64,000 nt of DNA from assembly GCA_937928555.1 (NCBI GenBank), contig CALFWR010000052.1:38377-102376 (forward strand), in the 5' to 3' direction. A model generated the notes under the pieces. That model was not told where the DNA came from, searched no databases, and was given only the letters and a program-made list of their open reading frames with translations. The translations under genes and the position numbers were made by a program. Source of the DNA: an uncultured Pirellulaceae bacterium. GTDB lineage: Bacteria > Planctomycetota > Planctomycetia > Pirellulales > Pirellulaceae. The number at the start of each line of letters is the position of its first letter. Positions within the stretch are counted from its first letter, which is position 1. Below, piece by piece: positions 17,252-25,154 of the stretch.

Positions 17252-19461
17252 AAAATTCCAAAGCAGGAGTTCCAGCGGTGATGAGCGGCGGATTGCCTGA
17301 CAACCAAAACGATCCCAAGCAGGCGTGGCTGGGCACGGTTCTTGAGCTGCGGAAGGAGCTCAAGTTCGAGCCACGTTGCCAGGCGGGTTCAAGTTTTGTG
17401 CTGGTCGAAGATCCGGTCCGCAACAAGTTTTTTCAGATTGGCGAACGAGAATACGCCGTCGCAGCGACGCTCGATGGAACCCTGAGTGTCGACGAGATCG
17501 TGCAGCGGTTGGGTGACGTCGAAGAAGATTTTGTCGTTCGGGTAACACAGTGGCTTGTTCAGGGCAATTTGGCTTACGTGGTCGGCAGCGACAGTTCCAA
17601 ACGGATCAACACTCAGGTCGCCAACGCGGAAAAGGCAAAACTGATCGGCAAGCTCAATCCGGTGTCCTTTAAGGTAAAGCTTTTTAACCCGACGAAGGTT
17701 CTGGACGCGTCGGTGCCTTTCGCAAAATGGATATTTTCAAAGGCTTTTTTTGCGATCTGGTGCGTGATCGGAATCTTGGCATTGCAGACGATCCACGGGT
17801 CATGGGATCAAATGGGCGCCGCGTCGGCGGGGATCCTTTCGGGCGGAAGATGGGTCTGGATGATCGTTCTCTGGCTGATTCTGAAAGTCGTCCACGAGGG
17901 TGCCCACGGTGTGGCGTGCCGAAAGTATGGCGGCGAGGTGCCGGAGGCTGGCGTGCTGATACTGCTGTTCACGCCGATGCCGTATGTGAATGTGACTTCG
18001 ATGTGGCGGTTTGCCAATCGTTGGCAGCGGATCGTGGTCTGTGCGGCGGGGATGTACGTCGAACTGTTTGTCTCTTTTGTGGCGATTCTTGTTTGGAAGC
18101 ACTGCGACGCGATGGTGTCGAGCCTTGCGTTTGACCTGTTCATTATGGCCAGCGTGACCACGATTCTGTTCAACGCCAATCCGCTGATGCGATTCGACGG
18201 TTACTTTATTCTTGCGGACGTGCTGGGGATTCCCAACCTGTACCCCAAAGGAACAAAGTGGGTGGGTGATCGATTGAAGGCGTTGGTATTGGGTACGCCG
18301 AAGACGCCGAATTTGATACCTTCGGGTGAATTCTGGCAGGCGGCCATTTACGGATCGATGGCGTTTGTCTGGAAGATTCTGGTTTCTGTAAGTTTGACCA
18401 TCGGAGCGAGTGTGCTGTTTCCCAACTTCGGGATCTTTTTTGCGATCATCGGCAGCGTCTTTTGGGTGTTGATGCCGCTCTATCAGCAGTACAGGCAAAC
18501 GCTCGGTGCGGCGGCAAGGCATCCGGTCAATCGAATTCGGGTCGTGATCAGCGGGGCGGTGATCGCAACGGCGATTGTGTTGCTGTTTGGATTCTTTCGC
18601 GGGCCGGCAACCAAATCCGCCCCGGCGATTGTCCAATTTGCAGACGAAACAATCGTGAGAACCGAAGCGTCCGGTTTCGTCGAAGAGATTCATGTCACCT
18701 CGGGGCAGACAGTGGAGGCAGGCCAATTGCTGGTCCGGTTGCGGAACAGGGCTTTGGAAGACGAAGTCACGGCACTGGATTGCAAAGTCAATGAATCCAA
18801 AATTCAGGTTCGCATCTACCAGCAAACCGGAGAGTCAGGGTTGGCCAGGTCCGAAGAAGAAACGTTGGCCGGGCTTGTCAGGCAGCTGAAAGACAAACGG
18901 GAACAGGCCAGGGCTCTCGAAATTCACGCGCCCTTCGCGGGGGTTGTATTCCAGCGGCAGCTTGAGAGTCTGCAAGGCCGATTCGTCGATAAAGGCGACA
19001 CGGTTTTGACACTGGCCCGCAAGGATACCAAAGAAATCGTCGTTCTAATCGACCAGCGTGACCTCGAGTCGGTCAAAGAGAATCGCGAGCAGACGGTGCG
19101 GGTGATGATCCGGGGAATGCCGATCTTTGATTCGAATTTGATGGACTCGCAGATCAATCCTCGGGCATCGACGGCCACATCGTACCCGTCGTTGTGTGCC
19201 CATGCGGGCGGGATGTTGGAAGTGAAGCCTGTTTCAGATCCGGGCTCAGGCGAGGAATCAGGGTTTGAGTTGTTGGACCCCCGTTTCACGGCACGACTGC
19301 CGATCGGTCCCGACGTCGGAACGAGCCTTCATTCGGGTCAGCGTGGATGGGCGTATATCAAATCGCCGCAACAGTCGATGGGTGGGTACCTTTACATCGA
19401 AGCGTGCGATTGGCTGAAAAAGAAAATCGAACTCGCCACACAAGCTGCATTGATGCAATAG
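17245..19461 (+). CDS. Membrane M50 (site-2-type) zinc metalloprotease fused to HlyD-like domain
   Basis: About 738 residues. A PqqD-like N-terminal region (FFQIGEREYAVAATLDGTLSVDEIV, shown in part) precedes a polytopic protease core with the zinc motif HEGAH (217-221) and the second site NPLMRFDG (312-319), both intact for an M50 peptidase. Further membrane helices are followed by a periplasmic HlyD part: ETIVRTEASGFVEEIHVTSG, a short coiled coil and ALEIHAPFAGVVFQRQLES. This resembles proteins annotated as 'putative peptide zinc metalloprotease' (YydH-like), often linked to peptide maturation and export. The ATG at 17245 overlaps the previous stop; an ATG at 17281 is possible. Confidence 0.85.
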   Translation: MVENSKAGVPAVMSGGLPDNQNDPKQAWLGTVLELRKELKFEPRCQAGSSFVLVEDPVRNKFFQIGEREYAVAATLDGTLSVDEIVQRLGDVEEDFVVRVTQWLVQGNLAYVVGSDSSKRINTQVANAEKAKLIGKLNPVSFKVKLFNPTKVLDASVPFAKWIFSKAFFAIWCVIGILALQTIHGSWDQMGAASAGILSGGRWVWMIVLWLILKVVHEGAHGVACRKYGGEVPEAGVLILLFTPMPYVNVTSMWRFANRWQRIVVCAAGMYVELFVSFVAILVWKHCDAMVSSLAFDLFIMASVTTILFNANPLMRFDGYFILADVLGIPNLYPKGTKWVGDRLKALVLGTPKTPNLIPSGEFWQAAIYGSMAFVWKILVSVSLTIGASVLFPNFGIFFAIIGSVFWVLMPLYQQYRQTLGAAARHPVNRIRVVISGAVIATAIVLLFGFFRGPATKSAPAIVQFADETIVRTEASGFVEEIHVTSGQTVEAGQLLVRLRNRALEDEVTALDCKVNESKIQVRIYQQTGESGLARSEEETLAGLVRQLKDKREQARALEIHAPFAGVVFQRQLESLQGRFVDKGDTVLTLARKDTKEIVVLIDQRDLESVKENREQTVRVMIRGMPIFDSNLMDSQINPRASTATSYPSLCAHAGGMLEVKPVSDPGSGEESGFELLDPRFTARLPIGPDVGTSLHSGQRGWAYIKSPQQSMGGYLYIEACDWLKKKIELATQAALMQ

Positions 19462-19513
19462 CTGCAAAAGCTCGCCATGCCTGCGATTGATCCAGCCCTG
19501 ATCAAACGTGCTG

Positions 19514-20800
19514 TTATTGCGCGGCCGAAGGAGCGAGTCGGCTTTTTCGATCGGCGACTGATTGACGGATGTACTGCTGGACCAAATGCTGCAACTGCTC
19601 CAGGGGTAAAGCGTAGGTTGCGGCCCGTCCGGCGCGTGCGATGTTGATGCCGATCACATTGCCGTCGAGATCGGTAACCGGTCCACCGCACTGTTCAGGA
19701 AACAGCGGGGCGTCGTGTTGGAAGACCAGAGGAAAGTTGCTGGACCGTTTGCTTGGGATCGCACCCAACCGGCTCATCATCTTGAAACGCTGGGCTTGCA
19801 CGCCGGAGATTTCCAGCGTGCCAAGGGTTGCTTCGGTGTCGGTGCTGACGCCGTCGCGCAGGTATTTGATGGCGATGGTCCGCCCGGGGCCTTTGAGCCG
19901 AATGGCTTTGACCAGTTCGGCAACGGTGCGGATTTCGGTTCCGTCAATTGCGGTGATCACGTCACCGTCGCGCAGGCCGGCATTCCATGACGGTTCGCCT
20001 TTTTCGATTTGCGTGACCTTGATGCCGCCGGGGACTTCGTCTGGATCGACTCCCAGTTTGGCCTGTTGGCCAGTTCGCGTTGAACGGGCACCGACGCTGA
20101 ACGTCCCGATCGAAAACGGTTTTCCGTTGGGGGCTGGGAGAAGCACAAACGCGCCCGGTTGAGTCTTCTTTTGATTCCACTCGATCGGTTCCAGTGCGTT
20201 GTCGACATTGAGGAAGGCGACGTCGTTCTGGTCATTCCAATACACAAGCTCGGCGTCGAATTCCCTCGCGTCGCTGGTGACGACCTTGAGATACTTTCGT
20301 TTTTTGACTTCGCTGAGTTTGGTCGCGATCAGTCCGCTGGCGTCAACGACGGTGCCGAGTGCAATCTGGCGTTTGCCGGACATAATCGCGACGCTTGAGG
20401 GCACGACTTTGGCGACCTGTTGGCTGAGTGCGTCCAGCAGGGCAGGGGATTGCCGCTCCAGTGGCCCCACCTTGCGGTTCCTCAGGCTTGGCAGTTCAAA
20501 CTTGAGAGCGATGTTGCCACCATTTTCGTCGACTTTGATTCTGTCGAGCCCTTCGAAGGGATTGATGGGATCGTCGCGGAATCGAAGAAACTCTTCAGGT
20601 GTGAATTCGACGGTTGTCGTTTCGTCGTCGATGGCTTGTTGGAACTTGTCGCGAAGGTCTTCGTCAAGGTCTTCGAGCATGCCTTCGAACATGTCCTGAA
20701 CATCACGCGGCAGCTGCGCGTGACAGGGAGTTGTCATCATGGACATCGCCAGTGAACACAGGCAAGCAGACAAGAGATGACATGTTTTGAAGAACGGCAT
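19514..20800 (-). CDS. Degenerate S1C (HtrA/Deg-like) protein with PDZ inserted in the protease domain
   Basis: 428 residues with a signal peptide ending PCHA. A helical acidic N-terminal region is followed by the first protease lobe (SSVAIMSGKRQIALGTVVDASGLIATKLSEV), where the catalytic His position of the usual TNNHVV is not His. The Asp site is NDVAFLNVD. Next comes a PDZ domain (GGIKVTQIEKGEPSWNAGLRDGDVITAIDG), and only after it the second lobe with QHDAPLFPEQCGGPVTDLDG, where the usual GNSGGP Ser is Cys 371. The order lobe 1, PDZ, lobe 2 differs from DegP/DegQ (protease then PDZ). Probably proteolytically inactive, or a changed enzyme. It lies 17 bp after the intact S1C gene and is likely co-transcribed. 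Confidence 0.85.
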   Translation of the reverse strand: MPFFKTCHLLSACLCSLAMSMMTTPCHAQLPRDVQDMFEGMLEDLDEDLRDKFQQAIDDETTTVEFTPEEFLRFRDDPINPFEGLDRIKVDENGGNIALKFELPSLRNRKVGPLERQSPALLDALSQQVAKVVPSSVAIMSGKRQIALGTVVDASGLIATKLSEVKKRKYLKVVTSDAREFDAELVYWNDQNDVAFLNVDNALEPIEWNQKKTQPGAFVLLPAPNGKPFSIGTFSVGARSTRTGQQAKLGVDPDEVPGGIKVTQIEKGEPSWNAGLRDGDVITAIDGTEIRTVAELVKAIRLKGPGRTIAIKYLRDGVSTDTEATLGTLEISGVQAQRFKMMSRLGAIPSKRSSNFPLVFQHDAPLFPEQCGGPVTDLDGNVIGINIARAGRAATYALPLEQLQHLVQQYIRQSVADRKSRLAPSAAQ

Positions 20801-20817
20801 TGTTTTACTTCCTTGAA

Positions 20818-21789
20818 CTATCGCAGTCGAATTTCCATTTCCATAATTCGTTCGCCCCTGCGAATTTTAATGCGGGCGACATCGCCGGTAACCCGGGTTT
20901 TGATCGTGTCGATCAACTGTTGTCCGTTTTCGATTTTGATTCCGTCAAATTCGAGGACAACGTCTCCGCTTTGAATTCCTACGTCCGCTGCCGCTGAATT
21001 GACTTTGACTTGCGTCACTTCGGCGGTCCTTTTGTCGATTCGAATTCCAAGCCGCGGTGGTTTGGGGTCGCCGCCGTTGTCGGAAAGTTCGGGAAGTTGT
21101 CCCCATGTTTCGCCGCGACGCAGTCTTTTAAAATCGCGTTCAAAGATCTCGATTTTGACGTGCCGGTTTTCGGCAACCGAATCTCCGATCGAGCTGTGAA
21201 TCGCGATCAGTTTTCCATCCAGATCGAACAGTGGTCCACCGGAGTCGCCGCCGATCAGCACTGCATCGGTGACCAGCTGATGATTGTTGCGTGAGAGAAT
21301 TCGTCCGGATCGAACCGGTGGCCGCCGCCCCAGTTCAAAACCTCCCGAGTGGCCCAGCGAAACGACCCAGCCTCCATCATCGATGGATGCCGATTTTCCG
21401 ATTTTGACAAAGGGCCACGGTCCGGGGTCGGTGATCTTGATCAGGCCCGCGTCGATGTTCAGATTGCGACCCAGGGGAGTCGCGTTTGCGGTTCTTCCGT
21501 CGGGAAGCAGAACCCGGTACTCGTTTTGGCCAACCATCACGTGTCCGGCGGTCAGCACGTAACCCTCTTTGCTGATGATGACACCGCTGCCCATTCCGAC
21601 GCCATCGTCGACCGCGACGCAGGCAGCCATGTTTTTGTCGGCCACTGCACGGATCTGATTTTGGACTTTCTGGAGTTGTTCAAGGACGGGGCTTGAGGGT
21701 GGCTGTTGCCCAGAAGCGGTGCCTGTCAGTGCAAGAAGTGCGGCCAGAGAGGTCGCCAAAAGCGATGCAACAAAAGATAACCTTGTCAT
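20818..21789 (-). CDS. S1C serine protease with C-terminal PDZ (HtrA/Deg-like)
   Basis: About 323 residues from the ATG at 21789, which opens a signal peptide (FVASLLATSLAALLALTGTASG); an in-frame start 78 bases upstream is less likely. The catalytic triad looks intact: His in YVLTAGHVMV, Asp in NIDAGLIKI, Ser in IGGDSGGPLFDLDG. A single PDZ domain follows (PPRLGIRIDKR .. AADVGIQSGDVVLEFDGIKIEN). Such proteases degrade or hold misfolded proteins in the periplasm. It is the first gene of a pair with the degenerate paralogue downstream (17-bp gap). Confidence 0.92.
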   Translation of the reverse strand: MTRLSFVASLLATSLAALLALTGTASGQQPPSSPVLEQLQKVQNQIRAVADKNMAACVAVDDGVGMGSGVIISKEGYVLTAGHVMVGQNEYRVLLPDGRTANATPLGRNLNIDAGLIKITDPGPWPFVKIGKSASIDDGGWVVSLGHSGGFELGRRPPVRSGRILSRNNHQLVTDAVLIGGDSGGPLFDLDGKLIAIHSSIGDSVAENRHVKIEIFERDFKRLRRGETWGQLPELSDNGGDPKPPRLGIRIDKRTAEVTQVKVNSAAADVGIQSGDVVLEFDGIKIENGQQLIDTIKTRVTGDVARIKIRRGERIMEMEIRLR

Positions 21790-22020
21790 CAATGGTCCCG
21801 TGGGATTCGACAGGTGAGTCTGCTTTTTCTTTGATCGGACAACCGCCGCTGAAGACTTCACCCGCATATTCTAACCCTGAAGTTCCTTTTCCGCTTTGCA
21901 GAATGCCGGCAATCGACAGTCTGTGGTGAAATTGTTTGCAAAAAGTTGGTTAAGATATGCACTGCTATTTTTCCGCAAGCACAAAAAAGACAGCTTGGTA
22001 GATCATTTCGAAGGATGAAC

Positions 22021-23157
22021 ATGAAAGACAATTCACAGCGACAAAGTAAATCCCATTCGTTTGTTTCACGTCGAAGTTTTGTCGCAGCGTGCAGTGCTTC
22101 ACTGGCCGTGGGGGCTTCGTCGGTCGCAGCGGCAGCGCCGGCGATTCGGACCAGCACGCGAAAACGAGCGCAGGACAACGAGCAGGTCATCATCGGAACA
22201 GGCGACTACCGGTACAAAGTCGATCACACGTTTTGCCAGTTACCGAAAAGATTCAAATGGCAGACGACGCACAATGTCTGCGTCGATTCGAAAAACAATC
22301 TGTACGTGATTCACGAAGGTAAATCGAAACGCAAAGACCACCCTTCCATTTTTGTGTTTGACCCCACAGGCAAATTCCTGCGTGCGTTCGGTTCGCAGTT
22401 CCAGGGAGGTGGGCACGGCATCGAGATCCGCAAAGAAGGTTCCGAAGAAATGCTTTATGTGGCGGCCTATCAGGGCGTCAAAGCCATCGCCAAGATGACG
22501 TTGACGGGCGACATCGTCTGGTACCAGAAGGCTCCGATGGAATCCGGGGTGTACAAGGAAGGCGAAGACGTATCGACGAAATCGAGTTGGAATCGCAAGG
22601 GCTTTCTGCCGACGAACTTTGCGTTTCTGGATGATGGAGGATTTCTGTTGGCTGATGGCTATGGATCGTATTTCATTCACGAGTACGACAAAGACGGCAA
22701 CTGGAAACGTTGCTTTGGTGGTGCGGGTAAAGGAAATGGGAAGTTCAAACTTTGTCATGGTTTGTGGGTCGACGATCGCCCGGGCCGCGAACAGCATCTC
22801 TACGTTACCGACCGTAGCGTGAACACTGTCCAGGTACTTAAGCTTGACGGGACGCACGTCGAGACCAAGAAGGACTATTTGTTGCCGGCCAATGTCGATA
22901 CCTACAAGAATCTGATGGTGATTCCGGAGCTCAAGGCACGGCTGACGATTTTGAACGAGAAAGACGAAATCGTGGCCAGGTTGGACGATGGTCAGGAACG
23001 GCTTGGCCAGATCGACAAGCTGCGGACAAAGCCGAAGCAATGGAAAGACGGCCAGTTCGTGCACCCCCACGATGCCTGCTTTGATCTGGAAGGCAATTTG
23101 TTCGTTGCCGAATGGGTGAGTACCGGTCGCGTGACCAAGCTGACGCGGGTCAGTTGA
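22021..23157 (+). CDS. Tat-exported NHL/six-bladed beta-propeller protein
   Basis: 378 residues. The start at 22021 has AAGGA 5 bases upstream. A twin-arginine signal (SRRSFVAACSASLAVGASSV) indicates export of a folded protein. The rest is repeated propeller strands: TTHNVCVDSKNNLYVIHEGK, IFVFDPTGKFLRAFGSQFQGGGHGIEI, HEYDKDGNWKRCFGGAGKGNGKF, HPHDACFDLEGNLFVAEWVSTGRVTKL. This matches the NHL-repeat family related to the lyase domain of peptidylglycine amidating enzymes; catalytic identity cannot be assumed. A sugar- or protein-binding role in the periplasm is possible. Confidence 0.85.
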   Translation: MKDNSQRQSKSHSFVSRRSFVAACSASLAVGASSVAAAAPAIRTSTRKRAQDNEQVIIGTGDYRYKVDHTFCQLPKRFKWQTTHNVCVDSKNNLYVIHEGKSKRKDHPSIFVFDPTGKFLRAFGSQFQGGGHGIEIRKEGSEEMLYVAAYQGVKAIAKMTLTGDIVWYQKAPMESGVYKEGEDVSTKSSWNRKGFLPTNFAFLDDGGFLLADGYGSYFIHEYDKDGNWKRCFGGAGKGNGKFKLCHGLWVDDRPGREQHLYVTDRSVNTVQVLKLDGTHVETKKDYLLPANVDTYKNLMVIPELKARLTILNEKDEIVARLDDGQERLGQIDKLRTKPKQWKDGQFVHPHDACFDLEGNLFVAEWVSTGRVTKLTRVS

Positions 23158-23272
23158 GTTTCGCGCCAAGGTGACGATTTGGTTGGGCCGTTGCGGCTTG
23201 GTAAGCAAGCGGTACGCGTGATGTGTCGGGTCACTCGACGCGGCGTTACCGGGGATTTGATTGGCGATGTGG

Positions 23273-24163
23273 CTACATCTTTTCGCCACAGTACTTGCAA
23301 TACAGCGCGTCTTCGTCGTGGCCTTCGGTGACGCATGAGGAGCACGAACGTGCAACGATGTTTTTCTTGCGCTTCTTTGAGTCAATAATCTCCGCCGATA
23401 CGAAACCCGTTGGCACAATGATCAGGCTGTAGCCCAGTAGAATCACGAAAGCCGACAGGAACTTTCCGGCAGTAGTTCTTGGAACAATGTCACCGAAGCC
23501 AACGGTCGTCATCGTGACGATCGCCCAATAGATTCCTTCCGGGATGTTTTTGAATAATGAGTCATCCCCGTATTTTTCGACTTCATACATCAAAGTGCCG
23601 GCCATGGTCACGATGACCATCACGGCGAACAGGAACACGACGATCTTTGCGCGTGAACGCCAGATCGCAGAACCAAGCTCTTCGGCTTCGTCCTGAAACC
23701 AGCTAAGCCTGAGTATACGGAACACACGCAGAAGCCTGAGGCTTCGAAGCACGCTGAATGACCGGCCAGTTCCTGAAACGATCAACAGGTAGTCGGGGAG
23801 AAATGAAAACAGGTCGATCAGTCCCCAAAAACTTGTGGCGTATCGAGTCGGCCGCCTGACGCAGTAGAGTCGCAGCAAGTACTCGATTGTAAACAGAATG
23901 GTAAATCCCCAACTGATCCAGTAAAGGTTCTTTGCGGCTTGGCTCTGAAACGTGTTGGTGTTTTTGTCAAATCCAAACCCTTCTACCGACTGCCAGCAAA
24001 CGATGACTAGGCTTGCCAAAATCGCAAGCAGCAAGGCCACGTCAAAGACCGTGCCCCAGAACGTGTCGGCCTCAAAGATGATCTCGTGGATCTTTTCGCG
24101 AGTCGGCGAAAGGACCGGAGGTGCTTCGGCATCCTGTTCGTCGTTTTCGATTTCCTGGCTCAT
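23273..24163 (-). CDS. Voltage-gated-type potassium channel with C-terminal zinc ribbon
   Basis: 296 residues from the ATG at 24163. Six membrane segments are visible, with a voltage-sensor-like S4 (SVLRSLRLLRVFRILRLS), the pore selectivity filter MTTVGFGD, and a final helix SAFVILLGYSLIIVPTGFV. After a basic stretch (DSKKRKKNI) comes an unusual tail: CSSC .. 12 residues .. CKYC, a double-CxxC zinc ribbon at the very C-terminus. The channel itself is of the Kv/Kch bacterial type and should pass K+ out of the cell. The metal-binding tail could sense metal or redox state or bind a partner. A paralogue without the ribbon is at 62060. Confidence 0.9.
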   Translation of the reverse strand: MSQEIENDEQDAEAPPVLSPTREKIHEIIFEADTFWGTVFDVALLLAILASLVIVCWQSVEGFGFDKNTNTFQSQAAKNLYWISWGFTILFTIEYLLRLYCVRRPTRYATSFWGLIDLFSFLPDYLLIVSGTGRSFSVLRSLRLLRVFRILRLSWFQDEAEELGSAIWRSRAKIVVFLFAVMVIVTMAGTLMYEVEKYGDDSLFKNIPEGIYWAIVTMTTVGFGDIVPRTTAGKFLSAFVILLGYSLIIVPTGFVSAEIIDSKKRKKNIVARSCSSCVTEGHDEDALYCKYCGEKM

Positions 24164-24287
24164 CGTGGTCCCGCTGTTTCGGTGTGGTGTCCTGATTTTG
24201 GTGATCCGGGTTTTGGAGGCAAGACGAATCTGGCACAATCGCACTTTCCTGTTCGCTAAAATTCCCCGGTTATTGCCGAGTTTTCGT

Positions 24288-25028
24288 TTGGATTGTTCGC
24301 CCCAAAAATTGCTGGTTGTCATCGCGACCTACAACGAGATCGAGAACTTGCCGGAGCTGGTTGAGCAAATCGAAAGCTTGCTGCCGGTTGCCGATATCCT
24401 GATCATTGACGACCAGTCGCCCGACGGGACCGGGAATTGGTGCGACGAAAGAAAAGCCGCAGATCCCCGTTTGAGCGTGATTCACCGCCCCGGCAAACTG
24501 GGGCTGGGGTCGGCCGCGATCACCGGATTCAAATACGCGATCAGCCACAGTCAAGAGTATCCCTTGGTGGCCACGATGGACGCCGATTTTAGTCACGATC
24601 CGCAAAGCCTTGTGGAGCTTGTGGCGTTTTTGGAGCAAGACCACGATCACGAGTTTGGGATGGCGATCGGGAGTCGCTACGTTCCCGGTGGTCGGATCGA
24701 GAACTGGCCATGGACCCGGCGGCTTTCCTCCAAAGCCGTCAACCTGTGGGCGCGACTGTGCTGCGGTGTTCCGACTCGTGACAACAGCGGTGCCTTTCGC
24801 GTGTACCGACGAAGCACCCTCGAGCGGATCGGCGTCGAGACCATTCAAAGCTCCAGCTATGCCTACCTTGAAGAGATTATTTGGCGGGCCAACAGAAGTG
24901 GGATTCGGATGCGGGAGCTACCAATCGTTTTTCGCGACCGCGAGCTGGGCCATTCGAAAACTTCCCTGGCGTTGGGTGTGTCGGTATTTTGGCACCTGCT
25001 GCGAATTCGCCTTGGCCGGGTTCGGTAG
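24288..25028 (+). CDS. Polyprenol-phosphate glycosyltransferase, DPM1-like (GT2)
   Basis: About 246 residues. Transfers a sugar (typically mannose) from a nucleotide sugar to a polyprenyl phosphate. The N-terminal LLVVIATYNEIENLPELV, the DDQSPDGTG motif, GLGSAAITGFKYA, the DxD-type ATMDADFSHDP and the NSGAFRVYRR motif fit the DPM1 family without a membrane domain. No ATG lies between the divergent channel gene and the start of homology; a TTG at 24288 (GAG 7 bases upstream) or 24273 is the likely start, so the exact N-terminus is uncertain. Confidence 0.85.
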   Translation: MDCSPQKLLVVIATYNEIENLPELVEQIESLLPVADILIIDDQSPDGTGNWCDERKAADPRLSVIHRPGKLGLGSAAITGFKYAISHSQEYPLVATMDADFSHDPQSLVELVAFLEQDHDHEFGMAIGSRYVPGGRIENWPWTRRLSSKAVNLWARLCCGVPTRDNSGAFRVYRRSTLERIGVETIQSSSYAYLEEIIWRANRSGIRMRELPIVFRDRELGHSKTSLALGVSVFWHLLRIRLGRVR

Positions 25029-25154
25029 TGCTAGCTGCACGTCGGCAGTGGTTATGCGACGCAGCGGGCGCGGGGCGGACTTCTATTGAATCGAAAACGC
25101 GAAATGGCATAAAATTCTGGGAAAATCCCCCTACTTTGAATCATGGAAGATTCG

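Noticed and set aside
17800..18825. 341-codon minus-strand open frame
   Set aside because: Shadow of the M50 metalloprotease gene; very His/Arg/Gln/Asp-rich with no recognisable protein.
22240..23418. 392-codon open frame on the minus strand
   Set aside because: It lies antisense to the Tat-exported propeller gene, is rich in residues expected from reversed codons, and has no domain, signal or ribosome site.
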